A DNA stretch of 5,420 nt, from the NCBI GenBank assembly GCA_913062665.1, contig CAJXVY010000037.1, forward strand, positions 1 through 5,420. Direction: 5' to 3'. Made by a program: the position numbers and the translations under genes. The DNA is from an uncultured Micrococcales bacterium (GTDB lineage Bacteria > Actinomycetota > Actinomycetes > Actinomycetales > Microbacteriaceae). This document shows, one piece after another, positions 1 through 5,384 of this stretch. The notes beneath the pieces were generated by a model, which saw nothing but the letters and a program-made list of their open reading frames with translations, had not been told where the DNA came from and made no database searches. The stretch's first letter is position 1. Every line of letters begins with the position of its first letter.

Positions 1-114
1 AAGGCAACCAGTAATGAAACCAAGATGCTGCTGCCGATGGTATTTCTAATTCTTCCGATGAGTGTTCTGATGGCCAGTTTTCCAAGCCTTAGCAGTTTGG
101 GGCTTGGAATTTAG
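1..114 (+). CDS. TadC/GspF-family pilus platform protein, C-terminal fragment
   Basis: The window opens inside a reading frame that gives 37 residues and ends at a TAG stop. The visible part has a short polar stretch (ATSNETK) followed by a hydrophobic segment (MLLPMVFLILPMSVLMAS) and a short tail ending SSLGLGI. A Lys, then a Leu/Pro-rich helix with a second Pro near its middle, is the usual last membrane helix of T2SS-F/TadB/TadC proteins, the inner-membrane platform on which Tad pili are assembled. The following genes are small pilin-like proteins, as expected directly after tadC in actinobacterial Tad loci (compare Rv3657c to Rv3654c in M. tuberculosis). TadC rather than TadB is inferred from this position. 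The N-terminal part and the start lie outside the window. Confidence 0.72.
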   Translation, partial: KATSNETKMLLPMVFLILPMSVLMASFPSLSSLGLGI

Positions 115-121
115 AAAGGAG
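115..121 (+). promoter_or_regulatory. Ribosome binding site of the 50-residue pilin-like gene
   Basis: AAAGGAG begins directly after the stop of the upstream platform gene and lies 4 bases before the ATG at 126. It is the strongest Shine-Dalgarno sequence in the pilus locus and serves its only ATG-started gene. This suggests that the 50-residue protein is made in larger amounts than the TTG-started proteins behind it (inference). Confidence 0.6.
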
Positions 122-125
122 AGAG

Positions 126-278
126 ATGAAAACAATTAGATCTGACAGAGGGGATGTTCCAGGTTGGGTCCTAATCACGCTCATGACAGCGGGGCTGGTA
201 ATCCTGATTTGGGGTATTGCCGGACCGGCCTTGCAAGGGGTATTTGATCAGGCGATATCAAGGGTTGTCTCATTTTGA
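126..278 (+). CDS. Small single-helix membrane protein in the Flp pilin position of the Tad locus
   Basis: This 50-residue protein is too short for most gene finders but well supported: ATG start, strong AAAGGAG site, 11 bases after the platform gene, and a stop overlapping the next start (TTGA). Residues 1-9 (MKTIRSDRG) form a charged leader ending in Gly. Residues 14-33 are a hydrophobic helix (WVLITLMTAGLVILIWGIAG), followed by a short amphipathic tail (FDQAISRVV). I recall similar 'RGDVPGWVLITLMTAGL' proteins as conserved, unnamed members of actinobacterial, especially Microbacteriaceae, Tad clusters. The slot corresponds to the Flp-type pilin (Rv3656c in M. tuberculosis). It lacks the Glu-Tyr motif of Flp pilins, having Trp14 at +5 if cut after Gly9. 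It may be the major pilin or a small assembly membrane subunit; function is not shown by sequence. Confidence 0.8.
   Translation: MKTIRSDRGDVPGWVLITLMTAGLVILIWGIAGPALQGVFDQAISRVVSF
260..264 (+). promoter_or_regulatory. Ribosome binding site supporting the TTG start at 275
   Basis: AAGGG lies 10 bases before TTG 275, inside the end of the upstream gene. The spacing is slightly long, but no ATG or GTG near the leader offers a better start, and the TTG overlaps the previous stop as TTGA, so translation is probably coupled. Confidence 0.45.
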
Positions 279-640
279 TCAGCGATAAAGGTTCAGCAGT
301 CGTCGGAGCAATCATCGGCCTGACAGCAATATCACTGGTCTCGCTCTCAGTGATCACTGCTCTCATTGCGGGCTGGAATGTGATGCTAATTAGAGACGCT
401 GCTGTCAGTGGAGCGAGAGAGGGGGCGCTGGCTGAGAATACTCCTGCAGATGGCGAGAGATACGCGCTCAAATTGTTGGAGCAAAGAGTTCCATCACTTG
501 CTAATTTTTCAACAAATTCCGCCTTAGATGGCGGGGTTTTAAAAATAGCGATCAGCGCGGATCTCCCCCAGGTTGGTTTCATTGAATCGATTTCGGTGCC
601 GCTTGTTGTTGGGAGTGCAGAACTTGAGAGACAGTTCTAA
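275..640 (+). CDS. TadE-family pseudopilin lacking the usual Glu+5
   Basis: This 121-residue protein starts at TTG, overlapping the previous stop by 4 bases. The leader MISDKG ends in Gly and is followed by a hydrophobic helix at about residues 7-32. Next comes the TadE-type stretch NVMLIRDAAVSGAREGALAE-NTPADG (residues 35-60), which resembles the family's 'R..LVDAA.EGAR.gA..dr.PADG' pattern, then a helical and beta-rich periplasmic or extracytoplasmic domain. TadE/TadF proteins are minor pseudopilins needed for assembly of Flp pili and are processed by a dedicated prepilin peptidase. The canonical form is G|xxxxE[FY]; here residue 11, where Glu is expected, is Gly (codon GGA at 305-307) and residue 12 is Ala. 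The cleavage Gly is kept. Length is normal for the family, so this is not an obvious pseudogene. Confidence 0.8.
   Translation: MISDKGSAVVGAIIGLTAISLVSLSVITALIAGWNVMLIRDAAVSGAREGALAENTPADGERYALKLLEQRVPSLANFSTNSALDGGVLKIAISADLPQVGFIESISVPLVVGSAELERQF
611..615 (+). promoter_or_regulatory. Ribosome binding site that fixes the TTG start at 624
   Basis: GGGAG sits 8 bases before TTG 624 in the 3' end of the upstream gene. The frame is open further upstream (possible starts at TTG 573, TTG 582, GTG 615), but none of those has a comparable site, and only TTG 624 yields a short prepilin-like leader (MRDSSKG). Confidence 0.6.
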
Positions 641-968
641 AGGTTACGCAGCGATTGAGATCATTACCTACTCAATTTTGCCAATCTTAGTTTTGTCATT
701 GGTTCCGGCGGGCTTCCAAGCTATACAAAAACAGTTGGCTGCCGAAAGCGTGGTGCGAATGGTTGCAAGAGAACTCATGATCTCTGAAGCAGAGAATCCA
801 GAATTGCAGGCGGCTTCGATCGCTAATCAGATTGCTGACGAATTTGGCTATCCGGCAGATTTGTCCATCCGTTGCATCAGGGAATGCAATGAATCCGGTG
901 GTTGGTATCGGCTTCAATTGAAGATTGATTCAGCAAACGCAACAAAGGTTGCCGTCATTGAAAAGTGA
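624..968 (+). CDS. TadE/TadG-like pseudopilin with canonical G|YAAIE motif
   Basis: I chose TTG 624, giving 114 residues; an upstream start at 573 would extend an implausible Arg-rich N-terminus. The leader MRDSSKG ends in Gly7 and is followed by YAAIE, so Glu12 is the +5 Glu of class III prepilins. A hydrophobic helix spans about residues 8-31, followed by an amphipathic helix (QLAAESVVRMVARELM) with the alternating Ala/Arg pattern common to TadE proteins. The C-terminal domain holds Cys84 and Cys88 (RCIREC) before a beta-like strand (WYRLQLKI). This resembles the second TadE-like protein I recall from Microbacteriaceae Tad loci, which has two close Cys near the C-terminus. It overlaps the previous gene by 17 bases and the next by 11, so the three pseudopilins are probably translated in coupled fashion. 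Its exact role among the minor pilins is unknown. Confidence 0.75.
   Translation: MRDSSKGYAAIEIITYSILPILVLSLVPAGFQAIQKQLAAESVVRMVARELMISEAENPELQAASIANQIADEFGYPADLSIRCIRECNESGGWYRLQLKIDSANATKVAVIEK
944..948 (+). promoter_or_regulatory. Ribosome binding site that fixes the TTG start at 958
   Basis: AAAGG lies 9 bases before TTG 958, inside the previous gene. The alternative in-frame TTG codons at 925 and 949 are not properly spaced from any purine-rich site, and starting at 925 would place a Gln-rich stretch before the leader. Confidence 0.55.
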
Positions 969-1368
969 GATCGGCTCAATTTCCCCTTTCGGCATAGGGG
1001 TATCTGCAATTGCCGTGGCAACAGGACTTGTGATCTATCTCAGCGGGCTGATGCTAATTTCCCAACATCGACTTCAAGCTGATCTTGATTTGGCACTTTT
1101 GCAAGCTCACCAGCATTCGGTAAACGAATTGGAGTATGCAGAGTATTCGATTGTTCAGGCTCGAGTAAGGGATTATTTTTTGGCCAATGACTCGCAGGAT
1201 CTGAGCTTTGTAGATTTGCAGGTCGATGATTTTGAATCTCGAATTCGGGCTTGTTCGAATCTGACCCTGCCTTTTTCGGCGATGAATTTTTCAACGAATG
1301 TTGCTATTTGCGCCGAAGCCGCTGTGGCTAGCTTTGACCCAAGATATGGGTCTCGTGTTCAATCTTGA
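958..1368 (+). CDS. TadG/Rv3654c-like TadE-related membrane protein
   Basis: From TTG 958 this gives 136 residues; the open frame extends back to 925. The leader MKSEIG ends in Gly, a hydrophobic helix follows at about residues 12-35, and then comes QHRLQADLDLALLQA (36-50). This fits the 'aRHRaQaaADLAALaaA' block of the Rv3654c type, the 'helicase/secretion neighborhood TadE-like' family, which occupies the last slot of actinobacterial Tad loci. Here the block is diverged: Asp-Leu-Ala-Leu-Leu replaces the Ala-rich form. The rest (51-136) is soluble, with Cys99 and Cys118. There is no Glu at +5 (Phe11 is in that place). It is the last gene of the pilus operon and meets the MFS gene tail to tail with a 10-bp overlap. 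Family assignment is moderate, because similarity is limited to the N-terminal half. Confidence 0.65.
   Translation: MKSEIGSISPFGIGVSAIAVATGLVIYLSGLMLISQHRLQADLDLALLQAHQHSVNELEYAEYSIVQARVRDYFLANDSQDLSFVDLQVDDFESRIRACSNLTLPFSAMNFSTNVAICAEAAVASFDPRYGSRVQS
1336..1352. terminator. Weak hairpin at the convergent gene ends, possible bidirectional terminator
   Basis: GACCCA (1336-1341) and TGGGTC (1347-1352) form a perfect 6-bp stem with a 5-base loop. It lies inside the last codons of the pilus gene and 6 bases beyond the MFS stop as read on the minus strand. Neither side has a run of T, so it is not a standard intrinsic terminator. A stem of this size is also expected by chance about once per loop length in a window this long; only its location makes it a candidate. 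Confidence 0.25.
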
Positions 1369-2543
1369 GCGGGTTGACCGTATTTGGGTAGGAATCTCCA
1401 GAACATATAGGCACCAAAGAAACTTATTCCGCCCATCACCGCCATAGCTGGACCCAACCCGAACAAAAGTGTGACCCCCGATAGTACATAGGGCGAAAAG
1501 GCATTACCCCCTGTTGTCAGCAATCTAAACCCTGCCAAAAACTCACTTCTTGCATCTTTCGGCGCCAAGTCTGCTCCCAGCACCATGTTTATGCCACTTG
1601 AGAGGGCATTTACCAAAGCAGTAAGTGCCGCGAAAACAGCAAAGGTGGCGATGTCACTCATGGTGAAAAACAGTGCGTAGAGAATTCCAAAAGCAATCAG
1701 CGTTGGGACTGAAGTCCAGAACCTACCGTATTTGTCCATGACTACCCCGGAGAGGTAGAAAAATGCGAAATCTATAATGCCGGTCAGACCAATAATTAGC
1801 GATGCAGTTCCGGGGTCAATTCCTAGACTTATTGCAAAAAGTGGCAAAGCAATCATTCGTATCGTACGAATTCCAGCGATAACCGCACTCGCCACACCAA
1901 GAGTCCGCAGTTTGTTTTTCTCTCGTTTTGCGATCATCCAACTGCGTCCACGATTCTCACTGGGAGGGCAGACCATGCTCTCAGCATTCACAGAAAAGAT
2001 AATTCCGCTGACTAAAAGCATGAATATTGCGGAGAGCAAATAGACCGAGTCAACGCCAAAAAGGGCAACGGCACCCGCACCCGCAACCGGACCTAGGGCA
2101 AGACCTCCTCTGAACATTCCGCCCAGAATTGACATCGCGCGTGCACGTGTGTAGCCAGGCACCTTTTCTGCCAAGAATGCATGCCTGGCAAGACCAAATA
2201 AGCTATGCCCAGCTCCGACCATGGCGGCCCCTGCTGCCAGAAAGAGAACGTTTTGGCCGACTAGAGCAATAAGTGCACCAAGGGCCCCCAAAAAACCGGC
2301 AACAATCATTGCCCGTCGCTCACCGAGGATTCCATTAACCAGCGCAGAGGGAACCTCTGCCAGTAAAGCACCCAGCATCAGCGCCCCAGCGACAGCACCT
2401 GCTGTAGCTAGACCAACGCCAAAGCTCTCGGCGGTTGCTGGGATTATTGGAAGTAACGCACCCTCGGCCATCATGAACAATAGAGATGGCAAATAAACGG
2501 GTCGAATCAGGTCGCGCTTGCGAAACTGCTTTGCTGTGCTCAC
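1359..2543 (-). CDS. Major facilitator superfamily (MFS) transporter
   Basis: This 394-residue protein starts at GTG and has about 12 hydrophobic helices in two halves separated by a polar central loop (about residues 188-213, with several Lys/Arg). This length and layout are normal for an MFS carrier or drug/H+ antiporter of the cytoplasmic membrane. A degenerate motif A lies between helices 2 and 3 ([10 protein letters not shown], 68-77), with Asp replaced by Gly/Glu. A better copy is in the second half between helices 8 and 9 ([10 protein letters not shown], 265-274). A Gly/Pro-rich helix 5 ([18 protein letters not shown], 141-158) resembles the antiporter motif C region. The substrate cannot be read from the sequence; drug or metabolite efflux is the usual guess for this architecture. 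It overlaps the pilus operon at its 3' end and diverges from prfB at its 5' end, so it is its own transcription unit. Confidence 0.88.
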   Translation of the reverse strand: MSTAKQFRKRDLIRPVYLPSLLFMMAEGALLPIIPATAESFGVGLATAGAVAGALMLGALLAEVPSALVNGILGERRAMIVAGFLGALGALIALVGQNVLFLAAGAAMVGAGHSLFGLARHAFLAEKVPGYTRARAMSILGGMFRGGLALGPVAGAGAVALFGVDSVYLLSAIFMLLVSGIIFSVNAESMVCPPSENRGRSWMIAKREKNKLRTLGVASAVIAGIRTIRMIALPLFAISLGIDPGTASLIIGLTGIIDFAFFYLSGVVMDKYGRFWTSVPTLIAFGILYALFFTMSDIATFAVFAALTALVNALSSGINMVLGADLAPKDARSEFLAGFRLLTTGGNAFSPYVLSGVTLLFGLGPAMAVMGGISFFGAYMFWRFLPKYGQPAQD

Positions 2544-2549
2544 CGGCTA

Positions 2550-2555
2550 ATTATC
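2550..2555 (-). promoter_or_regulatory. Candidate -10 element of the MFS gene (leaderless)
   Basis: Read on the minus strand, TGC-GATAAT ends 6 bases before the GTG start. GATAAT differs from the consensus TATAAT at one position and is preceded by TG one base upstream, the extended -10 layout. Transcription would begin at or next to the start codon, giving a leaderless mRNA, which agrees with the absence of a Shine-Dalgarno sequence. No clear -35 hexamer is visible. Confidence 0.5.
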
Positions 2556-2565
2556 GCACTGCCCC

Positions 2566-2571
2566 TAAACT
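2566..2571 (+). promoter_or_regulatory. Candidate -10 element of prfB (leaderless)
   Basis: TAAACT fits the TAnnnT core of actinobacterial -10 elements and ends 8 bases before the prfB ATG. There is no purine-rich ribosome binding site in the 36-bp gap, so transcription probably starts at the ATG. A -35 element would fall around the MFS start codon, and none is obvious. Confidence 0.5.
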
Positions 2572-2579
2572 TAACCGCT

Positions 2580-3680
2580 ATGGCGGATATGGATTTCAAT
2601 CAAAGGCTTGCCAGCACTCGTGAAACTTTTGCAGCGATTGTTGATGTGCTCAACCCAGAAAAACTCCGTCAAGAGAGAGATGAGCTGGAGCAGGCGGTTG
2701 CTGAGCCGGGTCTTTGGGATGACCAACAGCGGGCGCAGACTCTGACCAGTAAGCTCTCTCGAGCCAAGCAGGCTTTGGAAACCATTGAGAGTGTTGAGTC
2801 TCGCCTCTCTGACGCGGAAGTGCTTTTTCACATGGCGCAAGAAGAGGGGGATTCGTCTTCCGAGGGGGAAGCACTCAGGGAACTCGGCGACCTGGAGAAA
2901 GATATTGCTGAACTAGAGGTGCAAACCCTTCTAAATGGTGAGTATGACGAACGCGGAGCGGTGATGACCATCCGAAGTGGAGCTGGAGGCGACGACGCCA
3001 CCGATTTTGCCGAGATGCTATTGCGTATGTACACAAGGTTTAGTGAAAAGCAGGGGTGGAAGCCAACTGTTTTGGATACCTCCTATGCCGAGGGAGCAGG
3101 CATCAAATCCGCAACCATGGAGGTGACCGAACCATTTGCCTTTGGACAACTATCGGTCGAGGCGGGCACACATCGACTAGTTCGCATGAGTCCATTCAAC
3201 GCGGCCGGAAAAAGGCAGACGAGTTTTGCAGCTGTTGAGGTTGTTCCACTGATTGAAAACACCGATGAAATTGAGATTGATGAAAACGATCTGAAGATCG
3301 ACGTTTACAGGTCATCGGGACCGGGCGGGCAAAGCGTGAACACCACTGATTCGGCAGTGCGAATCACTCACCAGCCAACTGGAATTGTGGTCAGCTGTCA
3401 AAATGAAAAAAGCCAGCTACAAAACAAACAAGCTGCTATGAGAGTTTTGCAATCCAGGCTTTTGGAGCTAAAGCGCCGTGAAGAAGAGGCCAAGAAAAAA
3501 GAGTTGGCAGGGGATGTGAAGGCCAGCTGGGGGGAGCAAATGAGAAGCTACGTGCTTGCGCCCTACCAGATGGTAAAAGACCTTCGGACTGAATACGAAG
3601 TCAATAATCCGGACGAGGTTTTTGATGGAGATTTGGCTGGGTTTATTCAAGCTGGAATTCGCTGGCGCAAGCAGTCTTAG
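2580..3680 (+). CDS. prfB: Peptide chain release factor 2 (RF2)
   Basis: RF2 is a cytoplasmic class I release factor that reads UGA and UAA in the ribosomal A site and triggers hydrolysis of peptidyl-tRNA. The 366-residue length matches the family. The first 110 residues are the helical N-terminal domain (LWDD at 45-48). The stop-codon-reading tripeptide is SPF at 204-206, which is specific to RF2 (RF1 has PxT). The catalytic loop is GGQ at 249-251 in [11 protein letters not shown], and the C-terminal [16 protein letters not shown] block (322-337) is typical. Many bacterial prfB genes, including that of E. coli, need a programmed +1 frameshift at an in-frame UGA near codon 25. Here the frame is open throughout, so that autoregulation is absent, and the gene ends in TAG, read only by RF1. 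A second ATG at codon 4 is a possible start. It stands directly upstream of ftsEX, an order conserved in Actinobacteria. Confidence 0.97.
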   Translation: MADMDFNQRLASTRETFAAIVDVLNPEKLRQERDELEQAVAEPGLWDDQQRAQTLTSKLSRAKQALETIESVESRLSDAEVLFHMAQEEGDSSSEGEALRELGDLEKDIAELEVQTLLNGEYDERGAVMTIRSGAGGDDATDFAEMLLRMYTRFSEKQGWKPTVLDTSYAEGAGIKSATMEVTEPFAFGQLSVEAGTHRLVRMSPFNAAGKRQTSFAAVEVVPLIENTDEIEIDENDLKIDVYRSSGPGGQSVNTTDSAVRITHQPTGIVVSCQNEKSQLQNKQAAMRVLQSRLLELKRREEEAKKKELAGDVKASWGEQMRSYVLAPYQMVKDLRTEYEVNNPDEVFDGDLAGFIQAGIRWRKQS

Positions 3681-3715
3681 AGCAACACTCCCTGAGGCTA
3701 ATGCACTTTAGTGAA

Positions 3716-3735
3716 TCTCAAATTTAGGCTTGAGA
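3716..3735. repeat. Inverted repeat over the ftsE promoter region
   Basis: TCTCAA (3716-3721) and TTGAGA (3730-3735) are perfect 6-bp inverted arms separated by 8 bases, and they flank or overlap the -10-like hexamer at 3725-3730. The layout could suit a dimeric repressor or a small hairpin, but arms of this length are common by chance. Confidence 0.3.
3725..3730 (+). promoter_or_regulatory. Candidate -10 element of ftsE (leaderless)
   Basis: TAGGCT fits TAnnnT and ends 9 bases before the ftsE ATG. The only purine-rich stretch before the ATG (GAGA at 3732-3735) is a poor Shine-Dalgarno match. The 59-bp prfB-ftsE gap has no convincing terminator, so readthrough from prfB may add to any local promoter. 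Confidence 0.38.
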
Positions 3736-3739
3736 AACA

Positions 3740-4459
3740 ATGATCACCATTCGCGAGGCAATCAAGACTTATAAGGGTTCGGACGACCCGGCACTGAAGT
3801 CGGTAAACCTGCAGGTGGAGCGTGGCGAATTCGTGTTTTTAGTTGGGGCCAGTGGTTCAGGTAAGTCGACTTTGATGCGCATGGTTTTGCGTGAGGATGT
3901 CCCAAATCAAGGTTCTATCCATGTTTTGGGCGAAGACTTGGTGAACCTCGCCAGCAGACGGGTTCCCATCTTTCGCAGAAGACTCGGAGTGGTGTTCCAA
4001 GATTTCAGACTTCTCCCTCAAAAGACTGTCTATGAAAACGTTGCATATTCGTCCCGAGTGATTGGTAAACCCCGGGCATTCATCGAAACAGCTGTGCCAG
4101 ATGTTCTTTCACTGGTGGGCCTCAGTGAGAAGGCTAAGAGAATGCCCAGCGAGCTCTCCGGCGGCGAGCAGCAAAGAGTTGCGGTTGCACGTGCGATTGT
4201 GAATAAACCAGATATTTTGCTGGCTGACGAGCCAACTGGAAATCTCGATCCAAAGACCTCCACCGAGATCATGGATTTACTTGAGCGTATAAACCTCGGT
4301 GGAACAACGGTATTGATGGCGACTCACGACAGAGGAATTGTTGATCGTTTGAAAAAGCGCGTGGTGGAGCTTCGAAGTGGCGAGATAGTTAGAGATGAAG
4401 TTGCCGCTGGTTATCGAGACTTTGACACGGGACAAATACCGAAGGCTAAGGAAGAATGA
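3740..4459 (+). CDS. ftsE: Cell division ATP-binding protein FtsE
   Basis: FtsE is the cytoplasmic ATPase of FtsEX, an ABC-type complex that does not transport. It uses ATP hydrolysis at the septum to switch on peptidoglycan hydrolases through FtsX (RipC in mycobacteria). All ABC motifs are intact: Walker A GASGSGKST (36-44), Q-loop Gln87 in VFQDFR, signature LSGGEQQR (139-146), Walker B ILLADEPT with catalytic Glu164, D-loop NLD (168-170) and switch His196 (ATHD). The N-terminal RGEFVFLVGASGSGKST stretch is characteristic of FtsE among ABC proteins. At 239 residues it is slightly longer than the E. coli protein because of a polar C-terminal tail (about 222-239). Its stop overlaps the ftsX start as ATGA, which suggests translational coupling and matched amounts of the two subunits. 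Confidence 0.97.
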   Translation: MITIREAIKTYKGSDDPALKSVNLQVERGEFVFLVGASGSGKSTLMRMVLREDVPNQGSIHVLGEDLVNLASRRVPIFRRRLGVVFQDFRLLPQKTVYENVAYSSRVIGKPRAFIETAVPDVLSLVGLSEKAKRMPSELSGGEQQRVAVARAIVNKPDILLADEPTGNLDPKTSTEIMDLLERINLGGTTVLMATHDRGIVDRLKKRVVELRSGEIVRDEVAAGYRDFDTGQIPKAKEE

Positions 4460-5370
4460 AGTTCCTTTTTGCCCTAGGCGAGTCATGGGCCGGTATTCGA
4501 AGCAATATTTCGATGGTCATCTCCATCATCCTGGTTACCTTCATTTCGCTCACATTTGTCGGCATTGCCGCACTGCTTCAGTTGCAAATAAATGAGATGA
4601 AGAATTACTGGTATGACCGTGCGCAGGTTGCAGTGTATATGTGCACTGATGTTTCTCCAGCAGCTGCCTGCCCAACAGGAGAGGCCAGCGAAGCTGAAAA
4701 AGCAGCGGTTGAAGCACAGCTTCGCTCGACAGTTTTAGCGCCATACATCGAGCAGTACTACTTTGAGTCTCACGAGCAGGCTTATGAGAAATTCAGCGAG
4801 GATTTTGCTGATTCGACAGTGGCAAGCTATGTCACCCCGGAGCAGCTGAATGAAGCATTCTGGGTGAATCTGATAAATCCCGAGCAGAGCGCGATTATTA
4901 CTGAGAGTTTTAGTGGCGTTGGGGGAGTTGAAGAAGTTCGAGATCAGCGCGGTTACCTGGACAGTATTTTTAGCTTCCTGAACGCCGGTTCAATAACAGC
5001 TGGAGCTGTCGCTGGAGTGATGCTTGCAAGCGCATTGCTTTTGATTAGCACCACAATTCGCTTGAGTGCATTTTCGAGAAGACGAGAAATTGGGATCATG
5101 CGACTGGTCGGAGCCAGCAACTTCTCCATTCAATTTCCGTTCGTGCTCGAGGGTGTGATTGCTGCCAGTTTGGGAGCATTGCTTAGTGCGGGTGCTGTGC
5201 TTGCATCGGTTAGGTTCTTGGTTCAAGACTTTTTGGCAGTCAGACTTCCCTTCACGGCCTTTGTTGGGCTCGATCAGGCGTTGTTGGTAGTTCCCTGGTT
5301 GGTCGTTGGCGGTGTTATTCTTTCAGCTCTGGCGAGTGCTGTCGCAATTCGCCGTTACTTGAAGGTCTAA
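4456..5370 (+). CDS. ftsX: Cell division protein FtsX
   Basis: FtsX is the membrane partner of FtsE and passes the ATPase cycle to cell-wall hydrolases outside the membrane. The 304 residues show the FtsX layout: a short cytoplasmic N-terminus (GESWAGIRSN), helix 1 at about 21-43, an extracytoplasmic domain at about 44-176, then helices at about 177-200, 225-255 and 275-297, ending in the RRYLKV tail. The cytoplasmic loop after helix 2 has SRRREIGIMRLVGAS (207-221), the family's coupling signature. The outer domain begins with VAVYMC (Cys63) and has Cys72 nine residues later. I recall this Cys pair as frequent in actinobacterial FtsX, where it may form a disulfide (inference). Translation starts at the ATG of the ATGA overlap with ftsE, with AAGGA a few bases upstream. 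Confidence 0.96.
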   Translation: MKFLFALGESWAGIRSNISMVISIILVTFISLTFVGIAALLQLQINEMKNYWYDRAQVAVYMCTDVSPAAACPTGEASEAEKAAVEAQLRSTVLAPYIEQYYFESHEQAYEKFSEDFADSTVASYVTPEQLNEAFWVNLINPEQSAIITESFSGVGGVEEVRDQRGYLDSIFSFLNAGSITAGAVAGVMLASALLLISTTIRLSAFSRRREIGIMRLVGASNFSIQFPFVLEGVIAASLGALLSAGAVLASVRFLVQDFLAVRLPFTAFVGLDQALLVVPWLVVGGVILSALASAVAIRRYLKV

Positions 5371-5372
5371 AC

Positions 5373-5377
5373 AGGAG
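5373..5377 (+). promoter_or_regulatory. Ribosome binding site of smpB
   Basis: AGGAG lies 7 bases before the smpB ATG and just after the ftsX stop. This optimal site with no room for a promoter indicates that smpB is translated from the ftsEX transcript. Confidence 0.7.
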
Positions 5378-5384
5378 AAAACCA

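Noticed and set aside
181..582. 133-codon open frame on the minus strand
   Set aside because: It lies opposite the pilin-like genes, which have ribosome binding sites, family motifs and tight gene order; the minus frame has no recognisable domain.
573..623. Longer N-terminus for the second pseudopilin (start at 573)
   Set aside because: It would place an Arg-rich non-leader sequence before the prepilin motif and overlap the upstream gene by 68 bases; GGGAG at 611-615 points to TTG 624.
2221..2496. 91-codon plus-strand open frame opposite the MFS gene
   Set aside because: Its composition is the low-complexity Ala/Pro/Arg mirror of a membrane protein gene, with no ribosome binding site or domain; it is a shadow frame.
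2580..2720. Programmed +1 frameshift in prfB, as in many bacteria
   Set aside because: The frame is continuous from the ATG with no in-frame TGA near codon 25, so no frameshift is needed.
3490..3500. A-rich run in prfB (AAG AAA AAA GAG) as a slippery site
   Set aside because: The codon phase does not match the X XXY YYZ heptamer, and the downstream C-terminal domain is encoded in the original frame. It is an ordinary Lys-rich linker.
3704..3713. CACT-TT-AGTG as a terminator between prfB and ftsE
   Set aside because: A 4-bp stem with a 2-base loop is not stable, and no T run follows.
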